Shown in pieces: positions 48,649 through 61,837 of a DNA stretch of 64,000 bases. The DNA comes from Actinomyces sp. oral taxon 171 str. F0337. Lineage in GTDB: Bacteria; Actinomycetota; Actinomycetes; Actinomycetales; Actinomycetaceae. The translations under genes and the position numbers were made by a program. The stretch covers positions 2,728,001-2,792,000 of the forward strand of contig NZ_CP040005.1 of NCBI RefSeq assembly GCF_005696555.1, in the 5' to 3' direction. The notes below the pieces were generated by a model that did no database searches, had not been told where the DNA came from, and saw nothing but the letters and a program-made list of their open reading frames with translations. Within the stretch, counting starts at the first letter, position 1; each line of letters begins with the position of its first letter.

Positions 48649-49623
48649 TCAGTCTGCGGTATTACGCATCTCCAGGGCCGCGCGGTAGACCTCGTTGGGG
48701 CGCAGGCCGCCCTCGGCGGCCGCCTGGGCCGCAGCCGCCTTGAGGCGCATGCCGCTCTCGGCCAGCGCCAGGGCCCGGCGCGCGACGTCCTGGGGGCTGG
48801 CGGCGGCGGGCTCGGCTCCGGCGACGACGAGAACCACCTCCCCCAGGACGCCGTCGGCCGTGGCCCGGGCCAGCTCGGCCAGCGTGGCCCGCAGCACCTG
48901 CTCATGGGTCTTGGTCAGCTCCCGGCACAGTGCCGCGGGGCGATCAGCACCGAGAACCCCGGCCATGGCCGCCAGGGAGTCGTGGACGCGGCGGGGCGAC
49001 TCCAGGAAGATCATGGTGCGCTCCTGGGTGGCCAGGGACTCCAGGGCGCGACGCCGCTCCCCCGGCTTGCGCGGCAGGAATCCCTCGAAGCAGAACCGGT
49101 CGGAGGCCAGCCCGGACAGGGCCAGAGCGGTCAGCACCGCCGAGGGGCCCGGTGCGACGGTGACGGGTACCTGCTCCCGGACCGCGGCCTGGACGAGTCG
49201 GTACCCGGGGTCGGAGACCGATGGCATCCCGGCGTCGGAGACGACCAGGACTCGCAGGCCGCTGCGGGCGGCCTCGAGCAGCTCGGGGGCGCGCTCACGC
49301 TCATTGTGCTCGTGGAAGGCGATGACGCGCCCACAGGACTCGACGTCGAGGCGCTGGGCCAGGGCCCGCAGCCGGCGGGTGTCCTCGGCGGCAATGAGGT
49401 CGGCCTGCTCCAGGGCGCAGCGCAGGCGCAGGGACGCGTCGGAGACGTTGCCTATCGGGGTGGCGGCCAGGGTGATCGTCCCGCCCCGCAGGTCGGGGCT
49501 GTGGGCGGCGGGAGCAGCGAGGCCGTGGTCGGCAGTGGATTCGTCCTGGTCGCCCGGGCCGGGTCTGTCATCGTGGCCGTCTCCAACAATCGCGGCTTCT
49601 GCGGACGGGCTGCTCTCAATCAT
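48649..49623 (-). CDS. rsmI: 16S rRNA (cytidine-1402-2'-O)-methyltransferase
   Basis: A 324-residue SAM-dependent tetrapyrrole-methylase-fold enzyme. Its core starts at GGTITLAATPIGNVSD and includes LIAAEDTRR, VSDAGMPSVSDPGY and VAPGPSAVLTALALSG, all RsmI landmarks. A ~45-residue leader precedes the core. ATG 49623 is chosen because the frame upstream overlaps the divergent gene; it has no RBS but TACTGT six bases upstream. It is divergent from the O-mannosyltransferase, the same pairing as in mycobacteria. Confidence 0.93.
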   Translation of the reverse strand: MIESSPSAEAAIVGDGHDDRPGPGDQDESTADHGLAAPAAHSPDLRGGTITLAATPIGNVSDASLRLRCALEQADLIAAEDTRRLRALAQRLDVESCGRVIAFHEHNERERAPELLEAARSGLRVLVVSDAGMPSVSDPGYRLVQAAVREQVPVTVAPGPSAVLTALALSGLASDRFCFEGFLPRKPGERRRALESLATQERTMIFLESPRRVHDSLAAMAGVLGADRPAALCRELTKTHEQVLRATLAELARATADGVLGEVVLVVAGAEPAAASPQDVARRALALAESGMRLKAAAAQAAAEGGLRPNEVYRAALEMRNTAD

Positions 49624-49629
49624 AGGGAC

Positions 49630-49635
49630 ACAGTA
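49630..49635 (-). promoter_or_regulatory. Candidate -10 box (TACTGT) for leaderless rsmI
   Basis: TACTGT plus GTCCCT directly before ATG, nearly identical to the element before rsmA. Confidence 0.55.
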
Positions 49636-49665
49636 TGTCGGTGCGCTCTCGAAGAGGCTGCCGCC

Positions 49666-49671
49666 TAGACT
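49666..49671 (+). promoter_or_regulatory. Candidate -10 box (TAGACT) for leaderless O-mannosyltransferase gene
   Basis: TANNNT exactly six bases before GTG 49678. Confidence 0.5.
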
Positions 49672-49677
49672 CGGGGT

Positions 49678-52017
49678 GTGACGACTCCGAGCGCGCTGTC
49701 CCCTGAACAGTCCCCCGAGCAGTCCCGTGACGGTTCCTCCGGCCCGGACGTGGAGCAGGAACGAGCACAGGAACCCGCCCCGGGGCGGGATGAGGCCACA
49801 GGCCCCGCACCGGCCGAGCCCGCCATCGAGGAGCGCACCGAGGCCGAGCTGCGCACCCTGCTCGGGCTGGGGCCGGTGGACCATGAGATGGTCGTCGCCA
49901 CGCGACTCGGCAACTCCTTCGTGGACGGTCTCGTCCAAGTCATCGGAGCACTGCTGCGCCTTGTCGGACTGAAGAAGGGCCCCCCTCGGGCACCGAGACT
50001 CCGCCGGTGGTTCACCTCCGTCGTCACATGGATCATCGCCGAGCTGATGCGCCTACCGGGACTGTTCTGGGACATGCCCCGCGCCGTGAGGGTCCGCGGC
50101 TGGATCGTCACCGGCGTCGTCGGAGTCATCGCAGCGCTGCTGCGCCTCATCGGGCTGAACCATCCCAAGACGCTCATGTTCGATGAGATCTACTACGTCA
50201 AGGACGCCTACTCCCTGTGGCGCCTGGGTTATGAGGGGAGCTGGAAGGACAACGCCGATGCGGCCTTCGCCATCGGGGACTTCTCCAAACTGACTGATAA
50301 CGCCGCCTACGTCGTCCACCCCCAGCTGGGCAAGTGGCTCATCGGCGCCGGCATGGAGGTCTTCGGGCCGGCCTCGCCCTTCGGCTGGCGGATCATGCCG
50401 GCCATCGCCGGGATCCTCACGGTGATGCTGCTGGCGCGTCTGACGATGCGCCTGACCCGCTCGCCCCTGCTGGCGGGCCTGGCCGGGCTGTTCCTGGCGA
50501 TCGACGGCGTGGCCCTGACCGAGTCGCGCATCGGGCTGCTGGACGTGTTCATCGGCTTCTTCGCCACCGTGACCCTGTACTGCCTGGTCCGGGACCGGGA
50601 GTGGTCGCGGGCGAGGTTGGCCCGCAAGATGGCGGGGACGAGACCGGGGGCGCGGGCCCCGCACGCCACCTTCCGCTTCTGGCTGCTGGCGGCCGGCATC
50701 GCACTGGGGCTGACCTGCTCCATCAAGTGGTCGGGGCTCTACCTGGTGGCGGCCTCCGGCATCGTCGTCGTCACCTGGGACACGCTCGCACTGCGGCGGG
50801 TCGGGGCGCGGGCCTGGTTCCTGGAGGGGACCGTCGCCCAGGGTGTGAGCGACTTCCTCCACATGGTGCCGGCGGCCGTCGCGGTCTACGTCACCTGCTG
50901 GTGGTCCTGGTTCACCCACCCCGGCGCCTACATGCACGGCTGGGCGGAGAGCCAGCTCAAGCATGGCGGGTCAGTTCCTGTCCCTTGGCTGCCCGGGCAC
51001 GTCAACGACTCGGTGCTCTACAACATCAACGACTTCATCGCCTACCACCAGAGGACCTACGAGTTCCACGTGGGTCTGGCCGCTGCGCACCCGTACCAGT
51101 CGAAGCCCTCCGGCTGGCTGCTGCAGACCCGGCCGACCTCCTTCTTCTGGCAGGAGAAGGCGCAGGTACCGCAGACCTGTTGGGACGGGGAGTGCATTCA
51201 GGCGATCACCTCGATCGGGAACATCGTCATCTGGTGGTCAGCCGTGGTGGCGCTGGTGGCCGTGATCATCATCGGGGTGAAGAACCGCGACTGGCGGGCC
51301 TGGGTGCCTCTTATCGGCTACCTGGGCCTGTACGTGCCGTGGTTCCAGTACCGGGACCGCACCATCTTCACCTTCTACACGGTGGCCTTCGTACCCTGCG
51401 TCGTACTCGTTCTCGTGCTGGCGCTGGGCATGGCTTCCGGGCTGCTGCCACCACTGCCGGGCTCGACGAGCGCCAAGGCGCAGATGGAGGCCATCAGGAG
51501 GGGACAGATCGGCCCGGACATTCGGCCATGGCGAGGTGTGGGGGCCAGATTCCTGGGTTTCGGTCCGCAGTTCGGGCGCACGCCCGTGTGGACACCCCCG
51601 GTGGTGGAGACCGATCCCGGCATGTACCGCATCAGCACGACCTCGACCGATGCCGACGACGACCTCGAGTCCGGCAGCGACGCCTCCGTCACCGACCCTC
51701 GGGCCGATGCGACGCAGCAGCAGACCTACAAGGAGCTGACCGGCTACCCGGACCTGTCGCCGCCGTCGGGCACCGCCACGCCGGCATCGTCCGACGACGG
51801 CGCTCCGCAGCCGGCCGGCCGGCGCCGGGCGTGGGCCTTCCTATCGAACTGGACGATGGCACCCACGTGGCAGATCCGCACCGAGGGCATCTGCCTCATC
51901 ATCGCGGTCACGCTCCTGGCCTGCGCGGCGGCGGCCTTCTGGTGGCCGATCTGGACCGGACAGACAGTCTCACGTTCCTTCTGGATCCATCACATGCTTC
52001 TGTCGTCCTGGGTCTGA
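49678..52017 (+). CDS. pmt: Dolichyl-phosphate-mannose--protein O-mannosyltransferase (GT39)
   Basis: A 779-residue polytopic enzyme that mannosylates exported proteins from polyprenyl-phosphate-mannose. A cytoplasmic leader of about 130 residues is followed by the GT39 core, with the catalytic acidic motif FDEIYYVKDAY in the first outer loop. HPQLGKWLIG and DGVALTESRIGLLD follow, then about ten helices. An insertion of about 145 hydrophilic residues (about 592-735) precedes the last helix, which ends at HHMLLSSWV. The C-terminal 16 codons overlap the convergent NAD(P)-binding gene by 48 bases. Likely targets include the Ser/Thr-rich secreted proteins of this window (inference). Confidence 0.92.
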   Translation: MTTPSALSPEQSPEQSRDGSSGPDVEQERAQEPAPGRDEATGPAPAEPAIEERTEAELRTLLGLGPVDHEMVVATRLGNSFVDGLVQVIGALLRLVGLKKGPPRAPRLRRWFTSVVTWIIAELMRLPGLFWDMPRAVRVRGWIVTGVVGVIAALLRLIGLNHPKTLMFDEIYYVKDAYSLWRLGYEGSWKDNADAAFAIGDFSKLTDNAAYVVHPQLGKWLIGAGMEVFGPASPFGWRIMPAIAGILTVMLLARLTMRLTRSPLLAGLAGLFLAIDGVALTESRIGLLDVFIGFFATVTLYCLVRDREWSRARLARKMAGTRPGARAPHATFRFWLLAAGIALGLTCSIKWSGLYLVAASGIVVVTWDTLALRRVGARAWFLEGTVAQGVSDFLHMVPAAVAVYVTCWWSWFTHPGAYMHGWAESQLKHGGSVPVPWLPGHVNDSVLYNINDFIAYHQRTYEFHVGLAAAHPYQSKPSGWLLQTRPTSFFWQEKAQVPQTCWDGECIQAITSIGNIVIWWSAVVALVAVIIIGVKNRDWRAWVPLIGYLGLYVPWFQYRDRTIFTFYTVAFVPCVVLVLVLALGMASGLLPPLPGSTSAKAQMEAIRRGQIGPDIRPWRGVGARFLGFGPQFGRTPVWTPPVVETDPGMYRISTTSTDADDDLESGSDASVTDPRADATQQQTYKELTGYPDLSPPSGTATPASSDDGAPQPAGRRRAWAFLSNWTMAPTWQIRTEGICLIIAVTLLACAAAAFWWPIWTGQTVSRSFWIHHMLLSSWV

Positions 52018-52659
52018 GTCCCCTCGGGGCGAGGCGATGACGGTGACATGCTGCTCGCCACCGGGGTGCTCCAACTCATCGACGACGGCGAGAGCAAGGT
52101 CCTCGGGGCTGATGCGGGATTCTCCGTGAGCGTCCCGCAGAAGCGTGGTGGTTCCGCGGCGGTAGGAGCCGGTGACGTCTCCCGGGCCGAAGATCGCCGG
52201 CGGGCTGAGATAGACCCAGCCCTCGTAGCCGTGCGCCTGGCAGGCACGGAACTGATCGAGACTCGCCTGGGCCACGTCTTTCCAGGCCGGCGGCACAATG
52301 GTGGGGTCGTCAATGGCGAGGGTGCCGGGATCGCTGGGCGAGCTCAGTGGGGCTGCGCCCCCGATGATGAGCAGAGGCGTTCGGCTCAGGGAGGCGGCGT
52401 CCAGGACAGCCTCCGTCAGTCGGACCAGGTCGCTCTCGTGACCCGCAGGCGGGCGGAGTGCGACGACGGCGGCATCACTGTCTTTCAGGAGGCCGGCCAC
52501 GCTCCCGACGTCGGTGACGTCCAGCAGGCATGAGGTGACGCCGGCGCCGGCCCGATGGCGTCGCCGGGAGACGGCGGTCACCTCGTGACCGCGGCTCAGC
52601 GCCTCATTGACGACGGCTGTTCCGGCCATGCCGGTGGCACCCAGGACGATGATTCTCAT
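51970..52659 (-). CDS. NAD(P)-binding (NmrA/SDR-like) protein
   Basis: A 229-residue Rossmann protein starting MRIIVLGATGMAGTA, with the GxTGxxG nucleotide-binding motif at residues 7-13. It resembles NAD(P)H-binding proteins of the NmrA/SDR-a5 kind without a catalytic YxxxK. It starts inside the stop of the DMT exporter (ATGA) and is convergent with, and overlaps by 48 bases, the O-mannosyltransferase gene. Function probably redox sensing or an epimerase-like step. Confidence 0.85.
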   Translation of the reverse strand: MRIIVLGATGMAGTAVVNEALSRGHEVTAVSRRRHRAGAGVTSCLLDVTDVGSVAGLLKDSDAAVVALRPPAGHESDLVRLTEAVLDAASLSRTPLLIIGGAAPLSSPSDPGTLAIDDPTIVPPAWKDVAQASLDQFRACQAHGYEGWVYLSPPAIFGPGDVTGSYRRGTTTLLRDAHGESRISPEDLALAVVDELEHPGGEQHVTVIASPRGDSDPGRQKHVMDPEGT

Positions 52660-53618
52660 GACGGGTCCTTTCGAGAGGAGGATCGGGAAGAGGGCGGGGC
52701 GAGCTGGCCCGCGCTCATCGCGGTCAGAGCGAGCGCGAATCCCAGGAGCTGGAGAGGCGTGAGCGCCTCACCGGCGATGATGTGCCCGAGGAGTGCCGCG
52801 GTCAGGGGTGAGAGCAGGCCCAGCAGCGTCGTCGGCGTGACCGGCAGTCGGCGTATGCCCTCGAACCAGAGGACGTAGGCGGCCAGTCCTCCCACGAGCC
52901 CGAGCCAGGCGTATCCCGCTACGGCTCTGGTACCGATTCCGGCTGGGATGCCGTCGAGGACGAGGGCGGGCACGATCAGCAGCAGGCCGGCGCCGGTGAG
53001 CTGCCAGCCGGCCAGGCCGAGGGCGCTGATGCCGTCGGGCCTGCCCCAGCGTTTAGTGAGGACGACTCCCAGGCCCATGGAGACGGCACCGCCCAGGCCG
53101 GCCGCCACTCCGAGGGCGTCGAGCTGTGCCTGTGGTCCCAGGACGACGAGTGCGATACCGACGACGCCGCTCACGCCCCATATCAGTCTCCATGCCGACA
53201 GGCGCTCACCGAGCACAGTGACGGCGAGGCCCGCGACGATGATCGGTTGCGCGGCCCCGAGTGTCGCGGCAACGCCCCCGGGCAGGCGCTGCGCGGCGAC
53301 GAAGAGCAGGGGGAAGAAGCACGTCATGTTGAGAGCCCCGAGGACGAGACTCTTCCACCACCAGGTTCCGCGCGGCAGCTGCCGGGCGGCCAGGAGGGCG
53401 AGGGCACCCGCAGGAAGTGTGCGCATCAGCGCGGCGAAGACCGGATGCCCAGGTGGAAGGGCTCGGGTGGTGACGATGTACGTCGTCCCCCAGACGGCCG
53501 GCGCTAGGGCCGTCAGGGCGATCCAGGCGATTCTCATCCGGCCGTCTGACAGGGCGCCGCCGGGCGCGGCCGACCTGGAATCGCGCGTGGCGCTGGAGGG
53601 GGCGGCATGAGTCGTCAT
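52656..53618 (-). CDS. EamA/DMT-family exporter
   Basis: A 320-residue ten-helix transporter with two EamA repeats (APAVWGTTYIVTTRALPPGH at the start of the first, SLGVAAGLGGAVSMGLGVVL in the second region). ATG 53618 has GGAGG only one base away, so the start is uncertain; ATG 53642 and ATG 53537 are alternatives. It forms an operon with the NAD(P)-binding gene and is divergent from the LysR gene, which likely controls it. Confidence 0.85.
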   Translation of the reverse strand: MTTHAAPSSATRDSRSAAPGGALSDGRMRIAWIALTALAPAVWGTTYIVTTRALPPGHPVFAALMRTLPAGALALLAARQLPRGTWWWKSLVLGALNMTCFFPLLFVAAQRLPGGVAATLGAAQPIIVAGLAVTVLGERLSAWRLIWGVSGVVGIALVVLGPQAQLDALGVAAGLGGAVSMGLGVVLTKRWGRPDGISALGLAGWQLTGAGLLLIVPALVLDGIPAGIGTRAVAGYAWLGLVGGLAAYVLWFEGIRRLPVTPTTLLGLLSPLTAALLGHIIAGEALTPLQLLGFALALTAMSAGQLAPPSSRSSSRKDPS

Positions 53619-53684
53619 GCCTCCAGCCTGAAGCGCGCACATCGATTCGTCGATGACATAGATGAGATGACAGCGATGCTCTTC

Positions 53685-53690
53685 TAAGAT
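53685..53690 (+). promoter_or_regulatory. Candidate -10 box (TAAGAT) for leaderless lysR-type gene
   Basis: TANNNT exactly six bases before GTG 53697. Confidence 0.5.
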
Positions 53691-53696
53691 TGATGG

Positions 53697-54602
53697 GTGG
53701 AGCTGCAGCAGATGAGATACGCCGTGGCCATTGCTGAGGAGCAGAGCTTCACTCGCGCGGCCGAGCGGTGCTTCGTGGTGCAGTCGGCCCTGAGTCGTCA
53801 GATCAAGTCACTGGAGAGCGAGCTGGGGGTGACGCTGTTCGCGCGCACGAGCCGCAAGGTGGAGGTGACACCCGCCGGGGAAGCGTTCGTGAAGCAGGCG
53901 CGGTTATGCCTGCAGGCGGCGGAGCGCGCGAAGGTCGCGGCAGCGGCCGCCCACGGGGAGATCAGGGGCTCGTTGACCATCGGAGTGATCCCCACCGTCA
54001 CTGCGGTGGACGTTGCGGCCGTCCTGGGTGCATTCCGTCGCAGCTATCCCGAGGTCAGCGTGCACGTGCGCACTGGCGGCAGCGATGACTTCCTCCGTCG
54101 TATCGCCGCGGGGACGCTGGACGTGGGCTTCCTCGGCCTGGCGGAGGCCGTCACGCCGCAGGGCGTGCGGACGCGAGAGCTCTCGCGGGAGCACCTGGTG
54201 GCGGTGCTGCCGGTGGATCACCGACTGGCAGGCCGGCGCCGGCTCCGTCTTGAGGACCTGGCCGATGAGCCTTTCGTGGACTTTCCGGCAGGGTCGTCGG
54301 GACGCGAGCAGTCCGACCTGGCCTTTGACAGGGCGGGGCTCCGCCGCGAGGTGAGCTTCGAGGTGAATACGGCTGAGCTGCTCACGGGCCTCGTGCGTCA
54401 GGGGCTGGGGGCGGCGCTTGTTGCTCCCAGCGTGGCCCGCGAGGTGCCCGGCTGCGCGTGCATCCCAGTCAGCGATGGCCCCGTCCGGGTGGAGTACCTC
54501 GCTTGGGACTCCTTCAACCCCAGCCCGGCGGCACAGGCCTTCGTTGATTCCGTCCCCGTACCCCAGCCAAGGTCACCGTCGCTAACCGCGACGACGACGT
54601 AG
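53697..54602 (+). CDS. LysR-family transcriptional regulator
   Basis: A 301-residue regulator. The winged HTH is at residues ~1-60 (MRYAVAIAEEQSFTRAAER and QSALSRQIKSLE). A linker helix and a periplasmic-binding-type effector domain (about 90-295, starting GSLTIGVIPTV) follow. It is divergent from the DMT exporter, so it probably regulates the exporter and the NAD(P)-binding gene. Its final 21 bases overlap the convergent membrane gene. Confidence 0.92.
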   Translation: MELQQMRYAVAIAEEQSFTRAAERCFVVQSALSRQIKSLESELGVTLFARTSRKVEVTPAGEAFVKQARLCLQAAERAKVAAAAAHGEIRGSLTIGVIPTVTAVDVAAVLGAFRRSYPEVSVHVRTGGSDDFLRRIAAGTLDVGFLGLAEAVTPQGVRTRELSREHLVAVLPVDHRLAGRRRLRLEDLADEPFVDFPAGSSGREQSDLAFDRAGLRREVSFEVNTAELLTGLVRQGLGAALVAPSVAREVPGCACIPVSDGPVRVEYLAWDSFNPSPAAQAFVDSVPVPQPRSPSLTATTT

Positions 54603-55001
54603 ATGCGGAGCAAGAAGCATGGCACCGTAGGCGGCCACCAAGAAGAACGCTATCGATCCTTGCTGAGAGCCGGACAAGGCAGGATAGCGTCCAGCACACA
54701 CGGCATAGGTCACTGCGTCAAGAATGAGACCCGACGCAGCGGCTGTCGTCCCGAAAACAAGGCGAAGCATCAAGGTATCTGGGCGCCTCAGCCGGTAGAC
54801 GCTGTAGGCGAGGTGGGACACCAGCAGCGCCCCCAGGGCGTACAGAACAGTCACTCCTACGGCAATGGCAGATCCCGCAGCAGGTACGAGAATCGGGCCG
54901 GCTATCACGATGACCGTCGTCGCCAGCGCCCAGATCCCCACACCATAGGCGAGCGCGGAGCGCAGGTCGTCGCGAGTAGGTTCAAAATGTTGCGAGCACA
55001 T
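54582..55001 (-). CDS. Small four-helix membrane protein, unknown family
   Basis: A 139-residue protein with four predicted helices (about 17-37, 44-66, 80-100, 112-130) and a basic C-terminus. I do not recognise the family. ATG 55001 is separated by six bases from TAATGT, so it may be leaderless. It is divergent from the TetR gene with 39 bases between, a usual arrangement for a TetR target such as a drug- or stress-responsive membrane protein. Confidence 0.75.
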   Translation of the reverse strand: MCSQHFEPTRDDLRSALAYGVGIWALATTVIVIAGPILVPAAGSAIAVGVTVLYALGALLVSHLAYSVYRLRRPDTLMLRLVFGTTAAASGLILDAVTYAVCAGRYPALSGSQQGSIAFFLVAAYGAMLLAPHLRRRRG

Positions 55002-55007
55002 GCCTCT

Positions 55008-55013
55008 ACATTA
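55008..55013 (-). promoter_or_regulatory. Candidate -10 box (TAATGT) for the small membrane protein
   Basis: TANNNT exactly six bases before ATG 55001. Confidence 0.5.
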
Positions 55014-55040
55014 CTGAAACGACCGTGGTAAGAATAGGGG
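55014..55040. promoter_or_regulatory. Candidate TetR operator and tetR promoter
   Basis: The 39-bp gap holds an imperfect dyad (TTAC near 55010 and GTAA near 55028) that overlaps both -10 candidates. TAAGAA (55029-55034) is six bases before GTG 55041. Confidence 0.35.
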
Positions 55041-55652
55041 GTGGCCAGACCTCAGGACCCCCAGATCACTGCCAGACTTCTCGATCGCGCAGCAGACTCG
55101 CTTCTGAATCGAGGACTCCACGGACTCACCCTGAGACCCTTGGCGTCCGATCTGGGGGTCTCCCCTCGCACTCTGCTCTATCACTTCGACAGCAAAGAGA
55201 ATCTGATTGTGGAAGCGATCCGGCATCTACGCCGACGCCGGCCTGCGATCAAGGAGCTGCTGGAAGACCCACCAACCGCGTCTGCCACCGCAGGCGAAGC
55301 CATCTCCGAGGCGATAGGCCGGCTGTGGGAGGAGGCCAAGCAACCGCAGTCACAGTCTTTTCTTGCGCTCTACTTCGAACTGGCCGCATTGTCAGTTCGC
55401 GAACCGGCGACCTACCGCCCCCTTGTCCGCACCCTTGACGACGACTGGGTTCATGCAATGAGCGGCCAACTAACATCCGGAGGCGTTCCCCCGCAGAAGG
55501 TGGAGGCAGTCATATCGACGGCGCTTGCCGGGTATCGGGGGGCCCTTCTGCTGGCACTCGCCACCGACGACTGGAAGGCCGCCGACGAAGCCATCACCTG
55601 CATCATCGAAGCCCTCGAGCAACAGATCCATGAGGGAGCCGAGCCTTCGTGA
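55041..55652 (+). CDS. TetR-family transcriptional regulator
   Basis: A 203-residue regulator with an N-terminal HTH (about 8-55: LTLRPLASDLGVSPRTLLYHFDSKENLI) and an all-helical ligand domain. It starts at GTG 55041. It likely represses itself and the divergent membrane gene. Its stop is 113 bases before the 3' end of the 5S gene, which is convergent. Confidence 0.9.
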   Translation: MARPQDPQITARLLDRAADSLLNRGLHGLTLRPLASDLGVSPRTLLYHFDSKENLIVEAIRHLRRRRPAIKELLEDPPTASATAGEAISEAIGRLWEEAKQPQSQSFLALYFELAALSVREPATYRPLVRTLDDDWVHAMSGQLTSGGVPPQKVEAVISTALAGYRGALLLALATDDWKAADEAITCIIEALEQQIHEGAEPS

Positions 55653-55713
55653 TGTCACCACCTGCAGCACAGGGTGATGTCGAGGACCCTCATCAACACC
55701 CAGACAAGCAGTT

Positions 55714-55748
55714 GGCCCGGGGCCGCTGTTGTTGGCGGTTCCCGGGCC
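55714..55748 (-). terminator. rRNA operon terminator hairpin
   Basis: Eight-bp outer stem (55714-55721 with 55741-55748) and four-bp inner stem, 18 bases beyond the 5S 3' end. Confidence 0.7.
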
Positions 55749-55765
55749 AGCTGTGTGGTGTGTGC

Positions 55766-55882
55766 TCGGTGGTGTCCTACTCTCCCGCACCCTGGCGGGT
55801 GCAGTACCATCGGCGCTGTCAGGCTTAGCTTCCGGGTTCGGGATGGGTGCCGGGCGTTTCCCTGTCGCTGTGACCACCGAGA
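55766..55882 (-). rRNA. rrf: 5S ribosomal RNA
   Basis: About 117 bases with the canonical pattern. Read on the minus strand it contains GGGAAACGCCCGG, CCCGAACCCGGAAGCTAAG and a closing helix GTCTCGGTGG. Ends are placed by the terminal helix and could be off by a few bases. Confidence 0.92.
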
Positions 55883-56089
55883 CGACTGTACGGGCAGTGC
55901 GTGGGCCGTCTTGATTGTGGTGACGGTTATTCGATTATCTGGTTGCCTGGGCTGCCCGCTGACCACACGCTGCGTGTGTGTGCTTGTGTGTGGTTGGGTT
56001 GGGTGTGGACCGTATAGTGGACGCCTTGCGCATGCTGTATCGCTCACCCCCGGCATTCTCACGCACGCTAGGTGTGTGGTGTTGAGGGG

Positions 56090-61251
<5,162 letters not shown>

Positions 61252-61458
61252 AAAACCAACAAACCCCAACCAACCCCACACAACAAAGCATGAAGCCAAG
61301 CCAGAGCAACAGTCAGAACAACAGTCCAGAAAACCAGACCAGGCCCAACCCAACCCCACAACAAAAAAGCAGGACCAGGCAAACCAAAACAAAACAAGCC
61401 CCAAAAAACCACACACAACCATGCGCAGCCCCCAGGGCCATGGCATAAAAAACATGAC

Positions 61459-61484
61459 ACACTATCGAGTTCTCAAACAACACA
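61459..61484 (-). promoter_or_regulatory. boxA-like antitermination element in rRNA leader
   Basis: Minus-strand TTGTTTGAGAACTC followed by ATAGTG matches the conserved actinobacterial rRNA leader element. A related version occurs in the 16S-23S spacer. Confidence 0.6.
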
Positions 61485-61543
61485 CCCACCGAGATTTGAG
61501 ACCAGGAAGAATTCCTTGCTTGCCTCTCGAAGGCGACCGGACT

Positions 61544-61573
61544 AGCATAAGCAGGTTGTCGTTCGGGAATCAA
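61544..61573 (-). promoter_or_regulatory. rRNA promoter P2 candidate
   Basis: Minus-strand TTGATT (61568-61573), 18-base spacer, TATGCT (61544-61549). Confidence 0.55.
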
Positions 61574-61705
61574 ATTCGGATCGCGTGACCCTGATCTCTG
61601 AACTATTCTGCTTTTTCCGCGTCGGTAGGATCACTCCTTCCGACTCGGCGTTCCCGCCGTCCGGGGCTGTCGTCAAACCGTAAGGTCGCTCCGGCAGCGA
61701 GGAGT

Positions 61706-61736
61706 ACTATAGCCAGACCAGGCCGCCAGCTGTCAA
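61706..61736 (-). promoter_or_regulatory. rRNA promoter P1 candidate
   Basis: Minus-strand TTGACA (61731-61736), 19-base spacer, TATAGT (61706-61711). Both hexamers are near consensus although the spacer is one to two bases long. Confidence 0.6.
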
Positions 61737-61837
61737 ACGACTTTTCTGTGACTCGCATCATACTCCTGGTCCCTGAAGGACAGGCGCGCTCTTCCCTACG
61801 CCGGTGTCTCCTGTCGTAGGTCCCCCATCGCGGCTTC

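Larger units (their letters stand above)
61252..61837 (-). other. rRNA leader and promoter region
   Basis: 586 bases upstream of 16S with no protein gene. Holds two candidate promoters, a boxA-like antitermination element (complement of 61459-61484: TTGTTTGAGAACTC then ATAGTG), and GC-rich inverted repeats near 61640-61700. Confidence 0.7.
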
